This document shows positions 25,697 through 36,551 of a stretch of 64,000 bases of DNA, piece by piece. Origin of the DNA: an uncultured Oleiphilaceae bacterium. GTDB taxonomy: Bacteria > Pseudomonadota > Gammaproteobacteria > Pseudomonadales > Oleiphilaceae. Position 1 is the first letter of the stretch. Every line of letters begins with the position of its first letter. The stretch is taken from assembly GCA_913060665.1 (NCBI GenBank), contig CAJXUY010000016.1, positions 50,057-114,056 of the forward strand, in the 5' to 3' direction. The notes beneath the pieces were generated by a model. It did not search any database, was not told the origin of the DNA, and saw nothing but the letters and a program-made list of their open reading frames with translations. Both the position numbers and the translations under genes were made by a program.

Positions 25697-26083
25697 TTAC
25701 TCTTCGTCGTCACTCTCTACTTCTACTGGACGATCCACTAGCTCAACATAAGCCATTGGAGCGCTATCACCAGCACGCAAGCCACACTTAAGGATACGAA
25801 TGTATCCGCCAGGGCGGCTCTCGTAGCGAGGACCCAACTCATTAAACAACTTAGCTACCGCTTCGTTGCAACGTAATCTAGCGAAAGCCAAACGACGATT
25901 AGCTACTGTGTCTTTCTTAGCTAATGTAATTAACGGCTCAGCAACTGTACGTAACTCTTTTGCCTTAGGCAACGTTGTTTTGATCAGCTCATGCTCAACC
26001 AAAGATGAAGTCATGTTACGGAACATGGCCTTACGATGTGAGCTATTGCGATTAAACTTACGACCACTTTTACGATGACGCAT
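25697..26083 (-). CDS. rplQ: 50S ribosomal protein L17
   Basis: The N-terminus [20 protein letters not shown] and the [10 protein letters not shown] segment are diagnostic of L17, a 50S protein near the exit tunnel. The 128 residues compare with 127 in E. coli, with an acidic tail (VESDDEE). It is the last gene of the alpha operon, 31 nt after rpoA, followed by the shared terminator. Confidence 0.98.
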   Translation of the reverse strand: MRHRKSGRKFNRNSSHRKAMFRNMTSSLVEHELIKTTLPKAKELRTVAEPLITLAKKDTVANRRLAFARLRCNEAVAKLFNELGPRYESRPGGYIRILKCGLRAGDSAPMAYVELVDRPVEVESDDEE

Positions 26084-26114
26084 TTCTCTAATTCCTTACC
26101 TGATTACCCTGAGG

Positions 26115-27119
26115 TTAGCCACCCAGTACCCTGTCATCACCCTTCAAACTAGCCGGAGGCCAGTTTTCTAGACGCATACCCAGAGAGAGACCGCGAGATG
26201 CCAAAACATCTTTAATCTCTGTAAGCGACTTCTTACCTAAATTAGGTGTTTTAAGAAGCTCTACCTCAGTACGCTGAATCAGGTCACCAATGTAGTATAT
26301 GTTCTCGGCCTTCAAGCAGTTAGCAGAACGAACAGTCAGCTCAAGATCGTCAACTGGACGAAGAAGTATAGGATCAACCTCTTCCTCTTCCTCAACTTGC
26401 TCAGGCTCCTTCTCGTTATCAAAATTAACGAACACCGACAATTGCTGCTGCAAGATAGTGGCGGCACGACGAATTGATTCTTCAGGATCGATAGTTCCGT
26501 TTGTTTCCAAATCGATAACCAACTTATCCAGATCAGTGCGCTGTTCAACGCGAGCTCGCTCAACTGAGTAAGCCACTCGAAGCACAGGACTAAATGAAGA
26601 ATCCAATTGCAATCTACCAATCGCTCTTGTTTCATCATCACCGGTTATACGCTGGTCAGCAGGCTCATAGCCTCGACCAAGCATAACTTTCAGTTTCATA
26701 TTAATTTCGCCAGCCGATCCCAAGTGACAAATCACATGGTCAGGGTTTGCGATTTCAACATCATGATCTAACTGAATATCACTTGCCAACACTGGGCCTT
26801 CGCCCTTTTTGGTCAACGTCAATGTTGCTTCTTCACGGCTATGCATAGTGATAGCCAAACCCTTAAGGTTTAGAAGGATTTCAATAACGTCTTCCTGAAC
26901 ACCTTCAATAGCACTGTATTCATGAAGTACGCCGTCAATTTCTGCTTCAACTACCGCACTACCTGGCATTGAAGACAACAAAATACGACGCAGAGCACTA
27001 CCTAGTGTATGTCCAAACCCGCGCTCTAAAGGCTCTAATATCACCTTAGCATGAGTTGGGTTAATTTCCTGTACTTCAATGTTACGAGGATTCAAGAATT
27101 CATTTACTGAACGCTGCAT
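26115..27119 (-). CDS. rpoA: RNA polymerase alpha subunit
   Basis: Alpha dimerises to start RNA polymerase assembly and contacts UP elements and activators. The N-terminal domain shows [27 protein letters not shown] sequence (residues 28-50), and the acidic linker [13 protein letters not shown] is at about 235-248. The C-terminal domain carries [19 protein letters not shown] and [16 protein letters not shown], the helix-hairpin-helix that binds DNA. Length 334 aa (E. coli 329). It lies between rpsD and rplQ in the alpha operon. Confidence 0.99.
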   Translation of the reverse strand: MQRSVNEFLNPRNIEVQEINPTHAKVILEPLERGFGHTLGSALRRILLSSMPGSAVVEAEIDGVLHEYSAIEGVQEDVIEILLNLKGLAITMHSREEATLTLTKKGEGPVLASDIQLDHDVEIANPDHVICHLGSAGEINMKLKVMLGRGYEPADQRITGDDETRAIGRLQLDSSFSPVLRVAYSVERARVEQRTDLDKLVIDLETNGTIDPEESIRRAATILQQQLSVFVNFDNEKEPEQVEEEEEVDPILLRPVDDLELTVRSANCLKAENIYYIGDLIQRTEVELLKTPNLGKKSLTEIKDVLASRGLSLGMRLENWPPASLKGDDRVLGG

Positions 27120-27155
27120 AAACGGCCCTATTCGCTCTATTGTTCTGCTTAAACC

Positions 27156-27776
27156 TTACTTGGAGTAAAGTTCCACGATCAAGTTTTCGTTGATTTCAGC
27201 GGACAGTTCCGAACGCTCTGGTGCGGCTTTAAATGTACCGACCAATTTGCTCGAATCAACTTCTACCCACTCAACCGGTGCACGATTCGCTGCTAACTCA
27301 ACTGCATTTTTAATACGCAATTGATTTTTAGCTTTTTCACGCACACTAACAACGTCACCTGCAGCTATCTGATAAGATGCGATATTCACAACTTTATCAT
27401 TAACAAGAATACTCTTGTGAGATACCAACTGACGAGATTCTGCACGAGTTGCACCAAATCCCATACGGTAAACTACGTTATCAAGACGTTGCTCAAGGAT
27501 TTGAAGAAGGTTTTCACCTGCAACACCCTTACGACGAGCAGCTTCTTTGTAGTAACCACGAAACTGTTTTTCAAGAACGCCATAAGTACGACGAACTTTC
27601 TGTTTTTCTCTTAACTGTAAACCGTATTCCGACAAACGGGTTCTACGAGCGCCGTGCTGTCCTGGAGGGGTTTCAAGATTACATTTTGAATCTAGCGCAC
27701 GAGCGCCACTTTTCAAAAATAAATCTGTCCCTTCACGACGAGACAGTTTACATTTTGGACCAATATAACGTGCCAT
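27156..27776 (-). CDS. rpsD: 30S ribosomal protein S4
   Basis: S4 nucleates 30S body assembly on 16S rRNA and, in enterobacteria, represses the alpha operon. [27 protein letters not shown] start, the S4 RNA-binding segment around residues 94-155 ([13 protein letters not shown] ... [12 protein letters not shown]) and 206-aa length match E. coli exactly in size. It lies between rpsK and rpoA. Confidence 0.98.
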   Translation of the reverse strand: MARYIGPKCKLSRREGTDLFLKSGARALDSKCNLETPPGQHGARRTRLSEYGLQLREKQKVRRTYGVLEKQFRGYYKEAARRKGVAGENLLQILEQRLDNVVYRMGFGATRAESRQLVSHKSILVNDKVVNIASYQIAAGDVVSVREKAKNQLRIKNAVELAANRAPVEWVEVDSSKLVGTFKAAPERSELSAEINENLIVELYSK

Positions 27777-27791
27777 TTACTGTCTCCTTGA

Positions 27792-28181
27792 TTATACGCG
27801 ACGCTTTTTAGGCGGGCGGCACCCATTATGAGGAATAGGAGTCACATCGATAATGCTAGTGATCTTATATCCACAAGAATTAAGTGCCCGAACAGCGGAC
27901 TCACGTCCTGGCCCAGGACCTTTAACCATAACATCTAGGTTTTTTAGGCCGTATTCAGCAGCCGCTTTACCGGCTCTTTCAGCTGCTACCTGCGCAGCAA
28001 AAGGTGTACTCTTACGTGAACCACGGAAACCAGAACCACCTGCGGTGGCCCAAGACAATGCATTGCCTTGACGGTCTGTAATGGTCACGATCGTGTTGTT
28101 GAAAGACGCATGAATGTGTGCCATCCCATCAACAACAGTCTTTTTCACCTTCTTACGGGTACGTGTACCTGGCTTAGCCAT
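27792..28181 (-). CDS. rpsK: 30S ribosomal protein S11
   Basis: S11 lies in the 30S platform near the mRNA exit. The conserved motifs [28 protein letters not shown] and the C-terminal [13 protein letters not shown] are present. Length 129 aa equals E. coli. It is 12 nt after rpsM and 15 nt before rpsD. Confidence 0.98.
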   Translation of the reverse strand: MAKPGTRTRKKVKKTVVDGMAHIHASFNNTIVTITDRQGNALSWATAGGSGFRGSRKSTPFAAQVAAERAGKAAAEYGLKNLDVMVKGPGPGRESAVRALNSCGYKITSIIDVTPIPHNGCRPPKKRRV

Positions 28182-28193
28182 TCCTGTATCCTA

Positions 28194-28550
28194 TTATTTA
28201 CGTATCGGTTTGCGAGGGCCTTTACGGGTTCTAGCATTGGTCTTACTACGCTGACCACGCACAGGCAAGCTGTGACGGTGACGTAGACCACGGTAGCAAC
28301 CAAGATCCTTCAAACGCTTTATGTTCATTTGTACTTCACGACGCAAATCACCCTCAACAGTCATACTGGTGAGTTCGTTACGTATCGCATCCAACTGCTC
28401 TTCAGTTAAATCTTTAACTTTTGCAGTCGTTTTAACGCCCGTGGCGTCGCAAAGCTTGTTTGCTGTAGTACGTCCAACACCATATATATAGGTGAGGGAG
28501 ATAACAGCGTGTTTATTGTCGGGTATATTGACACCGGCTATACGAGCCAT
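28194..28550 (-). CDS. rpsM: 30S ribosomal protein S13
   Basis: S13 sits in the 30S head, contacts L5 in the 50S and the P-site t[24 protein letters not shown] and the C-terminal [18 protein letters not shown] are diagnostic. Length 118 aa equals E. coli. It opens the alpha operon; the hairpin at 28612-28646 lies in its leader. Confidence 0.98.
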   Translation of the reverse strand: MARIAGVNIPDNKHAVISLTYIYGVGRTTANKLCDATGVKTTAKVKDLTEEQLDAIRNELTSMTVEGDLRREVQMNIKRLKDLGCYRGLRHRHSLPVRGQRSKTNARTRKGPRKPIRK

Positions 28551-28611
28551 CTATCTTACTCCGCGTTTAACGCATTGCTATTAAGGGAACATCATAAAAA
28601 AGGCGCAAAAT

Positions 28612-28646
28612 AATAACGCTTGATTAAAAATAAATCAAGCGTTATT
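28612..28646 (-). promoter_or_regulatory. Strong hairpin between rpmJ and rpsM (alpha-operon leader)
   Basis: A perfect 14-bp stem (AATAACGCTTGATT with AATCAAGCGTTATT, 7-nt loop) lies between rpmJ and rpsM; on the minus strand it is followed by ATTTTGCGCCTTTTTT. It could be a terminator of the spc operon, an attenuator, or part of an S4-responsive alpha leader as in E. coli. The T-run is displaced from the stem by about 10 nt unless an outer AAGGC/GCCTT stem forms. Confidence 0.6.
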
Positions 28647-28672
28647 TATTCAGCCTTAATAGAGAAAAGGTA

Positions 28673-28786
28673 TTAACCTTGACGCTGCTTATGACGTGGT
28701 TCTGTGCAAATGACTCTTACTGCGCCATTGCGACGAATTATTTTACAGTTACGGCAAATTTTCTTTACCGATGCGCGCACTTTCAT
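28673..28786 (-). CDS. rpmJ: 50S ribosomal protein L36
   Basis: The 37-residue frame, too short for ordinary ORF calling, starts [16 protein letters not shown] and ends EPRHKQRQG. The zinc ligands are CxxC in CRNC, a Cys in VICT and His in PRHKQ, so this is the zinc-binding (C+) form of L36. E. coli L36 is 38 residues. It follows secY at the end of the spc operon. Confidence 0.96.
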   Translation of the reverse strand: MKVRASVKKICRNCKIIRRNGAVRVICTEPRHKQRQG

Positions 28787-28832
28787 GATACGACTCCAAG
28801 TTGAGCTGCACTATTGAGGTTCTCTACCTCAA

Positions 28833-30143
28833 CTACACCTTTTTAAGGTTAGATTTTTTCATGAGGGACTCATACTGATGAGACATCAGATGCGACTGAA
28901 CTTGAGCCATAAAGTCCATCACGACCACAACAACAATTAATAACGAGGTTCCACCGAAGTAAAACGGCACGTTCCACGCCACCACTAGAAATTGCGGAAG
29001 GAGAGCTACCGACGTTATATAAAGAGCCCCAAACAACGTAAGTCGCGTAAGGACACTATCGATATAACGAGCCGTTTGCTCACCTGGGCGGATACCAGGA
29101 ACAAATGCTCCTGATTTCTTAAGATTTTCAGCGACTTCTTTAGGGTTATACATCAACGCTGTATAGAAGAAGCAGAAAAATACCACAGCTATCGCGAACA
29201 GTAAAATATAAAGCGGCTGACTTGGAGCAAGCGCCTGAGAAAAATCAGACAACCACTCCATCCCCTCACCTTTACCAAACCACTGCCCCAGGGACGCTGG
29301 GAACAACAATATACTAGAAGCAAATATCGGCGGTATAACACCAGCCATATTAACTTTAAGCGGCAAGTGACTGGACTGCTGCGCATATACTTTACGTCCT
29401 TGCTGACGCTTGGCGTAATTTACAGTTATGCGGCGTTGGCCGCGTTCCATAAACACTACAAATGCAACAATGGCGATAGCAAAAAAGCCAATTAGCAACA
29501 ACGCAAGAATATTAATCTCACCCTGCCTAGCTTGCTCGAAAGACTGCCCAAAAGCACCAGGTAAACCAGCTACAATTCCAGCAAAGATCAACAATGAAAT
29601 ACCGTTACCGATACCTCTTTCAGTAATCTGCTCGCCAAGCCACATAAGGAAGATAGCTCCACTCACAAACGTAGCAACTGCAACAAAGTAAAAGCTGAAT
29701 GTATCAGTAAACGTAACCCCCTGAGAGGCTAAACCAACCGACATACCCATCGCTTGAATCGTTGCAAGCACGACGGTAGCGTAACGAGTGTACTGGCTAA
29801 TCTTACGACGACCAGACTCCCCTTCTTTTTTGAGCTGTTCAAGCTGTGGACTCACTACCGTCATTAACTGCATAATAATCGATGCAGAAATGTATGGCAT
29901 TATCCCGAGAGCAAATATACTCATTCGCTCAAGCGCACCACCTGAGAACATGTTAAATAAACTAAGAATAGTTCCTTGGTTCTGTTCGAATAGTGCTGCC
30001 AATCTATCTGGATTAATGCCTGGTACCGGTATATGGGCACCCACGCGATAGATCACTATCGCAATAAATACAAACCATAACCTAGACTTCAACTCTGCGA
30101 AGCCGCTAGCCGCTCCAGCCGGTAGTGTTCCTGTCTTAGCCAT
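28833..30143 (-). CDS. secY: Sec translocon channel subunit SecY
   Basis: SecY forms the protein-conducting channel of the inner membrane with SecE and SecG. Ten membrane helices are predicted in 436 residues (E. coli 443). Conserved segments include [10 protein letters not shown] near the N-terminus, the plug/helix 2 region [19 protein letters not shown], and cytoplasmic loops 4 and 5 ([31 protein letters not shown]) that bind ribosome and SecA. It begins immediately after rplO. Confidence 0.98.
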   Translation of the reverse strand: MAKTGTLPAGAASGFAELKSRLWFVFIAIVIYRVGAHIPVPGINPDRLAALFEQNQGTILSLFNMFSGGALERMSIFALGIMPYISASIIMQLMTVVSPQLEQLKKEGESGRRKISQYTRYATVVLATIQAMGMSVGLASQGVTFTDTFSFYFVAVATFVSGAIFLMWLGEQITERGIGNGISLLIFAGIVAGLPGAFGQSFEQARQGEINILALLLIGFFAIAIVAFVVFMERGQRRITVNYAKRQQGRKVYAQQSSHLPLKVNMAGVIPPIFASSILLFPASLGQWFGKGEGMEWLSDFSQALAPSQPLYILLFAIAVVFFCFFYTALMYNPKEVAENLKKSGAFVPGIRPGEQTARYIDSVLTRLTLFGALYITSVALLPQFLVVAWNVPFYFGGTSLLIVVVVVMDFMAQVQSHLMSHQYESLMKKSNLKKV

Positions 30144-30578
30144 TTAGTCCTCGACTTTTCCGCCTGCAGCAGTAATCGCTTCACGTGCACCTTTAGTCAC
30201 ACCTAAGCCTTGAATAGTAACCGCTTTATTCAGTTCGCCAGACAAAAATACTTTTGCAGTCTTAGTATCTCTACGAACCAGGTTAGCATTCTTCAATGCG
30301 GCCAAATCAATCACTTCAGCATCTAAGCCTGCAAGCTCACTTAAACGAATCTCAGCTGCAAATGCAGATTTTCGTGACGTGAAACCAAACTTAGGCAAAC
30401 GTCTTTGTAAAGGCTGCTGACCACCCTCGAAACCGGCTGGTACGGTACCGCCAGAACGAGACTTAAGACCTTTATGGCCACGACCACAGGTCTTTCCTAA
30501 ACCACTACCAATACCACGACCAACACGCTTGGCTGCTTTTTTGGTACCGGGAGCAGAACTTAATGAATTAAGACGCAT
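30144..30578 (-). CDS. rplO: 50S ribosomal protein L15
   Basis: L15 is a late-assembly 50S protein. The N-terminal [20 protein letters not shown] and the Gly/Arg-rich [20 protein letters not shown] extension that penetrates rRNA are clear. Length 144 aa equals E. coli. It directly abuts secY and follows rpmD by 1 nt. Confidence 0.98.
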   Translation of the reverse strand: MRLNSLSSAPGTKKAAKRVGRGIGSGLGKTCGRGHKGLKSRSGGTVPAGFEGGQQPLQRRLPKFGFTSRKSAFAAEIRLSELAGLDAEVIDLAALKNANLVRRDTKTAKVFLSGELNKAVTIQGLGVTKGAREAITAAGGKVED

Positions 30579-30579
30579 C

Positions 30580-30768
30580 TTATTCTCCCTCGACCTTAAT
30601 CATGTAATGTACTTTATTAATCATTCCGCGAACTGAAGGCGTATCTTCCACTTCAACGGTATGACCAATACGACGTAGTCCAAGACCTGCTACACATGCC
30701 TGATGCTTTGGTAGTCGGCCAATCGTGCTACGAGTTAATGTAACTTGGATTGTCTTAGCCTTAGCCAT
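30580..30768 (-). CDS. rpmD: 50S ribosomal protein L30
   Basis: The 62-residue protein has the L30 pattern [19 protein letters not shown] and [15 protein letters not shown]. It lies between rpsE and rplO in canonical spc order, 4 nt after rpsE. Confidence 0.97.
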   Translation of the reverse strand: MAKAKTIQVTLTRSTIGRLPKHQACVAGLGLRRIGHTVEVEDTPSVRGMINKVHYMIKVEGE

Positions 30769-30772
30769 CGTC

Positions 30773-31273
30773 TTATCCTACAATATCTTCTACTGATTTC
30801 CCGCGCTTGGCAGCAATAGAATCTGGAGACTGCATTGCCTTCAGACCATTTACGGTAGCACGAACAACGTTCACTGGGTTGGTAGAACCGTAGCATTTAG
30901 CCAATACGTTCTGAACACCAGCAACTTCCAATACCGCACGCATCGCACCACCAGCGATAACACCAGTACCTTCTGATGCAGGCTGCATATAAACCTTAGA
31001 TGCGCCGTGACGAGCTTTGATAGGGTACTGAAGAGTTGTACCATTCAATGCAACATCAACCATATTTTTACGCGCTGCATCCATTGCTTTCTGGATTGCA
31101 ACAGGCACTTCGCGCGCCTTACCACGGCCAAATCCTACGCGACCATTTCCGTCACCAACCACTGTCAAAGCAGTAAAGCCGAAGATTCGACCACCTTTTA
31201 CAACTTTCGCTACACGGTTAACCTGTACCAGCTTCTCCTGAAGATCAGGCGCCTTTTGTTCATTAACACTCAT
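30773..31273 (-). CDS. rpsE: 30S ribosomal protein S5
   Basis: S5 helps maintain decoding accuracy and mRNA unwinding at the 30S entry site. The S5 RNA-binding fold ([19 protein letters not shown]) and the C-terminal [16 protein letters not shown] are present. Length 166 aa (E. coli 167). The VVKGGRIF loop, where spectinomycin-resistance changes occur in E. coli, looks wild type. Confidence 0.98.
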   Translation of the reverse strand: MSVNEQKAPDLQEKLVQVNRVAKVVKGGRIFGFTALTVVGDGNGRVGFGRGKAREVPVAIQKAMDAARKNMVDVALNGTTLQYPIKARHGASKVYMQPASEGTGVIAGGAMRAVLEVAGVQNVLAKCYGSTNPVNVVRATVNGLKAMQSPDSIAAKRGKSVEDIVG

Positions 31274-31284
31274 GCTGACACCCC

Positions 31285-31635
31285 TTAGAATTCCAGTCCG
31301 CTTTCACGCGCCGCTTCAGCTAACGCCTTCACACGACCGTGATACTTATAACCCGAACGATCAAAAGCTACCTGCGTTACACCAGCTGCTTTAGCGCGCT
31401 CAGCGATGAGCTTTCCGATTTTACCTGCTGCTTCAACATTTCCAGTTGAACCTTCTTTAAGCTCTTTCTCAACTGTAGAAGCTGAGGCCAAAACCTTGCT
31501 GCCATCAGCAGAAAGCACTTGAGCATACATATGCTGCGGTGTGCGATGAACTGACAATCGAGTTGCACCCAACTCTCTAATTTTAAAGCGCGTACTGCGC
31601 GCTCTACGATCTCTTGATTCTTTCTTTGCGCTCAT
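31285..31635 (-). CDS. rplR: 50S ribosomal protein L18
   Basis: L18 binds 5S rRNA with L5 and L25 in the central protuberance. [23 protein letters not shown] and the C-terminal [21 protein letters not shown] motif are diagnostic. Length 116 aa (E. coli 117), between rplF and rpsE. Confidence 0.98.
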   Translation of the reverse strand: MSAKKESRDRRARSTRFKIRELGATRLSVHRTPQHMYAQVLSADGSKVLASASTVEKELKEGSTGNVEAAGKIGKLIAERAKAAGVTQVAFDRSGYKYHGRVKALAEAARESGLEF

Positions 31636-31643
31636 AGTGTTAC

Positions 31644-32177
31644 CTACTTCTTCTTAGCCTCTTTACGCCTTACATTCTCGTCCGAATAACGAACACCTTT
31701 ACCCTTGTAAGGCTCTGGCGGACGGAAGGCTCGAATTTCTGCTGCTACCTGACCAATTTTCTGCTTATCAATACCCTTAAGTACGATTTCAGTTTGTGTT
31801 GGCATTTCAGCAGAGATACCCTCAGGAAGCTCATACTCAACAGGATGTGAAAAACCTAATGTAAGATTAATCTTTTTACCCTGAACCTGAGCCCTGTAAC
31901 CAACACCTATAAGCTGCAGTTTTCTCTCAAATCCTTGGTTAACACCAACAACCATGTTGTTGACTAGAGCGCGTGCAGTACCTGCCTGAGCGCGAGAAGC
32001 CTTAGCTCCGTCACGCGCAGCAAACGTGATAGCACTTTCTTCTTGCTTCACTTCAACTGCAGAATGCACACTCAATGAAAGTGCACCTTTACTACCTTTA
32101 ACTTCAATTTCTTGCCCGTCCAACTTCACCTGTGTTCCAGATGGTAGCTGGACAGGAGCATTTGCAACTCTTGACAT
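31644..32177 (-). CDS. rplF: 50S ribosomal protein L6
   Basis: L6 lies near the factor-binding centre of the 50S. The two-fold repeated domain is visible, with the C-terminal signature [23 protein letters not shown] cut here to its core PYKGKGVRY. Length 177 aa equals E. coli. It is 9 nt after rpsH and 8 nt before rplR. Confidence 0.98.
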   Translation of the reverse strand: MSRVANAPVQLPSGTQVKLDGQEIEVKGSKGALSLSVHSAVEVKQEESAITFAARDGAKASRAQAGTARALVNNMVVGVNQGFERKLQLIGVGYRAQVQGKKINLTLGFSHPVEYELPEGISAEMPTQTEIVLKGIDKQKIGQVAAEIRAFRPPEPYKGKGVRYSDENVRRKEAKKK

Positions 32178-32186
32178 GACTACCTC

Positions 32187-32579
32187 CTAGAATACCGTGC
32201 AGATGACTTCGCCACCGATACCTGCTTCACGAGCAGCTCGGTCAGTCATAACGCCTTTTGATGTTGAAATAATCGCAACACCTAAGCCGTTAGACACTTT
32301 AGGTAACTCGTTTGCGTTTTTATACTGACGCAAACCCGGACGACTGACGCGCTTGATCGCTTCAATAACCGGCTTTCCTTCGAAGTACTTTAGTTCTACT
32401 GTCAATGTAGGCTTAGCCTCAGCATCAACACTAAACCCTGAAATAAAACCTTCTTGCTTTAGCACTTCAGCTAAAGACGCCTTCATTTTTGAAGAAGGCA
32501 TAGAGACAGAGACTTTTTCAGCCATCTGTCCATTACGAATACGCGTAAACATATCCGCAAGGGTATCTTGCATACTCAT
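32187..32579 (-). CDS. rpsH: 30S ribosomal protein S8
   Basis: S8 organises the central domain of 16S rRNA and is the spc-operon repressor in E. coli. The start at 32579 ([18 protein letters not shown]) with AGGAG upstream gives 130 residues, exactly the E. coli length. A longer in-frame start at 32630 adds an unrelated 17-residue leader and is rejected. The C-terminal [20 protein letters not shown] motif is intact. Confidence 0.98.
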   Translation of the reverse strand: MSMQDTLADMFTRIRNGQMAEKVSVSMPSSKMKASLAEVLKQEGFISGFSVDAEAKPTLTVELKYFEGKPVIEAIKRVSRPGLRQYKNANELPKVSNGLGVAIISTSKGVMTDRAAREAGIGGEVICTVF

Positions 32580-32675
32580 TTGAATGAGACTCCTGCTCTT
32601 TTTAGTTGTGCAGCGGAAAAAGAGCGACACTATACACTAGCTGTCGCTCTAAGCAAACCGCTTACCAACAGTGAT

Positions 32676-32981
32676 TTACCAGCTAGCTTTCTTCAAGCCA
32701 GGCACATCACCGTTCATACCGTACTCACGTAACTTAATACGAGACAACTTAAACTTACGATATACGCCATGTGGACGCCCAGTAACCTGACAGCGGTTAC
32801 GAAGTCTACAAGGACTTGCATTTCGTGGAAGCTTCTGCAATTTAACCTGCGCATCCCAACGATCGTCGTCTGACGTTTTGGGGTTTGCAATAATTGCTTT
32901 AAGCTCAGCACGCTTTTCAGCATACTTCGCTACAGTTTTCTCGCGCTTTAACTCACGCATTTTCATCGAAATTTTTGCCAT
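32676..32981 (-). CDS. rpsN: 30S ribosomal protein S14 (zinc-free form)
   Basis: The 101-residue protein is the long C-minus form, lacking the CxxC pairs of zinc-type S14. The C-terminal [14 protein letters not shown] segment ([19 protein letters not shown]) and [11 protein letters not shown] are conserved. Length equals E. coli. It lies between rplE and rpsH. Confidence 0.97.
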   Translation of the reverse strand: MAKISMKMRELKREKTVAKYAEKRAELKAIIANPKTSDDDRWDAQVKLQKLPRNASPCRLRNRCQVTGRPHGVYRKFKLSRIKLREYGMNGDVPGLKKASW

Positions 32982-32992
32982 GATTCCTAACC

Positions 32993-33532
32993 CTATTTCT
33001 TAAAGGGGAAATTAAAGGCTTTCAGCAAAGAACGACCTTCTTCATCAGTTTTTGCTGATGTCGTAATCGTTATGTCGAGACCGCGAATTTTATCCACTTT
33101 ATCATATTCGATTTCAGGGAATATAATCTGCTCTCTAACACCCATGCTGTAATTACCGCGACCATCGAACGACTTAGGATTCAAGCCACGGAAATCTCGA
33201 ACTCGAGGGATAGCAACATCTACCAGTCTCTCAAGAAATTCCCACATACGATCGCCACGAAGCGTTACCTTACAACCTATAGGGTAGCCTTCACGGATTT
33301 TGAAGCCTGCAACAGACTTCTTTGCCTTTGTGACTACAGGCTTTTGACCTGCAAGCTTCTCCATATCCGCAACTGCGTTATCGATCTGCTTCTTATCACC
33401 CAAAGCTTCACCAACACCCATATTGAGTGTGATTTTTTCTATTTTCGGTACCTGCATAACGCTTTTGTAAGCGAACTCACTTTGCAGAGCAGGCATCACC
33501 GATTTTTGATACACATCTTTCATTCTAGGCAT
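32993..33532 (-). CDS. rplE: 50S ribosomal protein L5
   Basis: L5 binds 5S rRNA and contacts P-site tRNA. The ATG at 33532 ([12 protein letters not shown]) is preferred over a TTG at 33547 because an AGGTGG precedes it and it yields 179 residues, the E. coli length. Conserved [23 protein letters not shown] and GLDITITT motifs are seen. Confidence 0.97.
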   Translation of the reverse strand: MPRMKDVYQKSVMPALQSEFAYKSVMQVPKIEKITLNMGVGEALGDKKQIDNAVADMEKLAGQKPVVTKAKKSVAGFKIREGYPIGCKVTLRGDRMWEFLERLVDVAIPRVRDFRGLNPKSFDGRGNYSMGVREQIIFPEIEYDKVDKIRGLDITITTSAKTDEEGRSLLKAFNFPFKK

Positions 33533-33550
33533 AATAACCACCTGCAAGCG

Positions 33551-33868
33551 TTAGCTGCCGATAACCTCGTTATTCGACTTATAGACACGGACTTTAGCGC
33601 CATCTTCCAAGACTTTAAAGCCTACCCTATCCGCTTTGTTTGTAGCTGCATTGTAAATAGCTACGTTTGAAGCTTGTATAGGTGCTTCCTTCTCGACGAT
33701 ACCGCCTGGAGCGCCCAACATAGGGTTTGGCTTGGTGCTTCGCTTTATCATATTAATACCTGATACAACGACGCGACCATCTTGCAGAACGCGGACAATC
33801 TTCCCGCGTTTGCCTTTGTCCTTGCCCGCTATGACTATCACTTCATCGTCACATTTGATCTTTTTCAT
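33551..33868 (-). CDS. rplX: 50S ribosomal protein L24
   Basis: L24 initiates 50S assembly. The N-terminal KOW motif ([18 protein letters not shown]) and the [19 protein letters not shown] segment are diagnostic. Length 105 aa (E. coli 104). It lies between rplN and rplE. Confidence 0.97.
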   Translation of the reverse strand: MKKIKCDDEVIVIAGKDKGKRGKIVRVLQDGRVVVSGINMIKRSTKPNPMLGAPGGIVEKEAPIQASNVAIYNAATNKADRVGFKVLEDGAKVRVYKSNNEVIGS

Positions 33869-33884
33869 AACCGGCCTCTCATTC

Positions 33885-34253
33885 TTAAAGCACTTCAGGT
33901 GCTAAAGAAACAATCTTCATGTATTTCTCACCACGTAACTCACGAGTTACCGGGCCAAAAATACGAGTACCAATAGGTGCATCCTGCTGGTTTAGCAATA
34001 CCGCTGCATTGCCATCAAAACGGATCAATGACCCATCTGGACGACGAACACCTTTACGGGTACGCACAACCACTGCATTAAGAACCTGACCTTTTTTAAC
34101 CTTACCGCGAGGAATTGCTTCCTTAACGGTAACTTTTATTACATCGCCAATTCGAGCGTAGCGTCTATGTGAACCACCCAAAACCTTGATACACATAACG
34201 CGACGAGCACCACTGTTATCTGCGACGTCTAGCATCGATTCAGTTTGAATCAT
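33885..34253 (-). CDS. rplN: 50S ribosomal protein L14
   Basis: L14 forms an intersubunit bridge. The ATG at 34253 ([18 protein letters not shown]) follows a GGAG; an in-frame GTG one codon upstream is less likely. [20 protein letters not shown] and the C-terminal [10 protein letters not shown] are conserved. Length 122 aa (E. coli 123). It begins the group corresponding to the E. coli spc operon. Confidence 0.97.
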   Translation of the reverse strand: MIQTESMLDVADNSGARRVMCIKVLGGSHRRYARIGDVIKVTVKEAIPRGKVKKGQVLNAVVVRTRKGVRRPDGSLIRFDGNAAVLLNQQDAPIGTRIFGPVTRELRGEKYMKIVSLAPEVL

Positions 34254-34311
34254 CACTTTTCTCCAAAACTAACCAATGTGCCTTTTAGACAAGACTCCCC
34301 AAGAGGGCGAA

Positions 34312-34578
34312 TTACACTTTAGAAGCACTCTCGACAACCTCGATCAACTTCCAGCACTTCGTCTTAGATAAAGGACGACTTTCCTGGATAGTGACTGTAT
34401 CGCCGATATTACACTCATTATTTTCGTCATGAGCATGAAGCTTGGTTGAACGCTTCACGTACTTTCCGTAGATCGGATGTTTTACGCGTCGCTCAATCAA
34501 GACAGTGATGGACTTATCCATCTTATCACTCACGACCTTACCGCTTAGCATGCGAGCATTAGATGCAGCTTCAGTCAT
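34312..34578 (-). CDS. rpsQ: 30S ribosomal protein S17
   Basis: S17 is an early-binding 30S protein with an OB fold. [25 protein letters not shown] sequence and the [11 protein letters not shown] segment identify it. Length 88 aa (E. coli 84). It follows rpmC by 1 nt; a 58-nt gap separates it from rplN. Confidence 0.97.
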   Translation of the reverse strand: MTEAASNARMLSGKVVSDKMDKSITVLIERRVKHPIYGKYVKRSTKLHAHDENNECNIGDTVTIQESRPLSKTKCWKLIEVVESASKV

Positions 34579-34579
34579 T

Positions 34580-34771
34580 TTAGTTACCTGCCTTTTGATT
34601 CAACACTGTTTTTACACGAGCGATGTCGCGTCTAACGTTGCGAAGAAGGTGACCTTGGTTGAGTTGACCAGTTGACTTACGCATACGTAAGTTAAACTGC
34701 TCTTTCAACAAGCTCATCAACTCTGTGTTCAGTTCATCAACTGATTTTTCACGCAATTCATTCGCTTTCAT
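34580..34771 (-). CDS. rpmC: 50S ribosomal protein L29
   Basis: The 63-residue two-helix protein ([18 protein letters not shown] ... [14 protein letters not shown]) lies at the peptide exit and forms the SRP/trigger-factor dock with L23. Length equals E. coli. Its ATG overlaps the rplP stop by one base (TAATG), showing translational coupling. Confidence 0.97.
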   Translation of the reverse strand: MKANELREKSVDELNTELMSLLKEQFNLRMRKSTGQLNQGHLLRNVRRDIARVKTVLNQKAGN

Positions 34772-35184
34772 TACATCACCGTCCTCGAAACAAATGTTGT
34801 AGGAACAGGTAATTTGGCTGTTGCCAGCGTAAATGCTTCACGAGCAAGCTCTTCAGAAACACCTTCAATCTCAAACAACATACGGCCGGGTTGAATCTGG
34901 CAAATCCAGTATTCTACATTACCTTTACCCTTACCCTGACGAACTTCAAGCGGCTTCTGCGTAATCGGCTTGTCTGGAAATATTCGAATCCAGATTTTGC
35001 CAGTACGCTTAACCTGACGAGAAATCGTTCTACGAGCAGCCTCAATCTGACGCGCCGTAATTCGACCTCTACCTGTCGCCTTTAGGCCAAACTCACCAAA
35101 GCTAACTTTGCTTCCGCGCTGGGCCAGGCCGCGGTTACGGCCTTTTTGCATTTTACGAAATTTGGTACGTTTCGGTTGCAACAT
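34771..35184 (-). CDS. rplP: 50S ribosomal protein L16
   Basis: L16 shapes the A-site region of the peptidyl-transferase centre. [34 protein letters not shown] and [19 protein letters not shown] are conserved; the Arg hydroxylated by YcfD in E. coli falls in the [13 protein letters not shown] region. Length 137 aa (E. coli 136). Confidence 0.98.
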   Translation of the reverse strand: MLQPKRTKFRKMQKGRNRGLAQRGSKVSFGEFGLKATGRGRITARQIEAARRTISRQVKRTGKIWIRIFPDKPITQKPLEVRQGKGKGNVEYWICQIQPGRMLFEIEGVSEELAREAFTLATAKLPVPTTFVSRTVM

Positions 35185-35195
35185 ATTATGGCCCC

Positions 35196-35888
35196 TTACC
35201 TAGAAGCTTTAGAAGCTTTCTTCTTAGGTGCTTCTTTCTGAGCGCGTACTTGTTCAATACCGCCTAGAATTTCACCCTTGAAGATCCAAACTTTCACACC
35301 AATAATACCATAGGTAGTTGATGCTTCATGTGTTGCGTAATCGATATCAGCACGTAAAGTATGTAGAGGAACTCTACCTTCACGATACCATTCAGATCGT
35401 GCGATTTCCGCGCCACCCAAACGACCTCCAACCTGAATCTTTATTCCCTTAGCGCCCTGACGCATTGCATTTTGAACTGCACGCTTCATTGCACGACGGA
35501 ACATCACTCGACGCTCAAGCTGGTTAGCAACACTAGCCGCTACCAATTTCGCATCAAGATCAGGCTTTCTGATCTCTTCGATGTTGATGTGCACAGGCAC
35601 ACCCATCATCTCACTAATCTTCTTACGCAATTTATCAACGTCTTCACCCTTCTTACCGATAACAATCCCTGGACGGGCGGTATGAATGGTAATACGTGCA
35701 TTTTGCGCAGGACGCTCGATTACAATCTTACTTACTGACGCCTTCACCAAACGCTCAAGCAAAAACTCGCGCACTTCGATATCGTTCAATAAGTTATTAG
35801 CATAATCTGCTTTTTCTGCATACCAGATCGAGTTGTGGTCTTTCACAATACCCAGTCTGATACCAGTAGGATGTACCTTTTGACCCAT
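35196..35888 (-). CDS. rpsC: 30S ribosomal protein S3
   Basis: S3 lines the mRNA entry channel and has helicase-like activity with S4 and S5. [20 protein letters not shown], a KH domain with [16 protein letters not shown], and [20 protein letters not shown] are diagnostic. The Lys/Ala-rich tail ([12 protein letters not shown]) is typical. Length 230 aa (E. coli 233). Confidence 0.98.
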   Translation of the reverse strand: MGQKVHPTGIRLGIVKDHNSIWYAEKADYANNLLNDIEVREFLLERLVKASVSKIVIERPAQNARITIHTARPGIVIGKKGEDVDKLRKKISEMMGVPVHINIEEIRKPDLDAKLVAASVANQLERRVMFRRAMKRAVQNAMRQGAKGIKIQVGGRLGGAEIARSEWYREGRVPLHTLRADIDYATHEASTTYGIIGVKVWIFKGEILGGIEQVRAQKEAPKKKASKASR

Positions 35889-35899
35889 CTTAGTATCTC

Positions 35900-36232
35900 C
35901 TAGTTATCAGCGACCATAACCGTAATATGGCATGTACGTTTCAATATACGGTCAGCTCGACCCTTGGCACGTGGTCTAATTCGTTTCATTGTAGTCGCCT
36001 CATCAACAAAGATGGTGGAAACTTTCAAATCATCGACATCTAGACCGTCGTTGTGCTCTGCGTTCGCAATTGCGGACTCAAGCACTTTTTTAATTAAATG
36101 TGCAGCTTTTTTAGGGCTGAACGTCAAAATATTTAGGGCGTCCTCAACGGCTTTTCCGCGAACCTGGTCTGCGACCAAGCGCGCTTTCTGAGCAGATAGG
36201 TTAGCACCCTTTAATTTAGCGGCTACTTCCAT
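35900..36232 (-). CDS. rplV: 50S ribosomal protein L22
   Basis: L22 lines the exit tunnel. The globular part includes [14 protein letters not shown], and the tunnel hairpin includes [20 protein letters not shown], with no deletion of the type that gives macrolide resistance. Length 110 aa equals E. coli. Confidence 0.98.
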   Translation of the reverse strand: MEVAAKLKGANLSAQKARLVADQVRGKAVEDALNILTFSPKKAAHLIKKVLESAIANAEHNDGLDVDDLKVSTIFVDEATTMKRIRPRAKGRADRILKRTCHITVMVADN

Positions 36233-36250
36233 CTCAATTACCTCTATGCT

Positions 36251-36529
36251 CTACCGTTTTTTGGCTTTTTTATCTGCTGCATGCCCACGATATGTGCGGG
36301 TTGCGGCAAATTCGCCTAATTTATGGCCAACCATATCTTCTGTTACAAAAACCGGAACGTGTTGACGCCCGTTATGTACAGCGATGGTCAAGCCAATCAT
36401 CTCTGGAAATATTGTGGAACGACGAGACCAGGTTTTAATTGGTTTCTTGTCCTTTTTCTCCAGAGCTGTTTCTACCTTCTTTAACAAATGCAGGTCTATA
36501 AATGGACCTTTCTTCAAAGAACGTGACAC
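36251..36529 (-). CDS. rpsS: 30S ribosomal protein S19
   Basis: S19 binds with S13 in the 30S head. The GTG at 36529 (reading [16 protein letters not shown]) follows an AGGA and gives 92 residues, the E. coli length. The upstream in-frame ATG at 36547 would add six residues with no counterpart. The C-terminal [16 protein letters not shown] motif is intact. Confidence 0.96.
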   Translation of the reverse strand: MSRSLKKGPFIDLHLLKKVETALEKKDKKPIKTWSRRSTIFPEMIGLTIAVHNGRQHVPVFVTEDMVGHKLGEFAATRTYRGHAADKKAKKR

Positions 36530-36551
36530 AGCGTAATCCTCATGCAATTAA

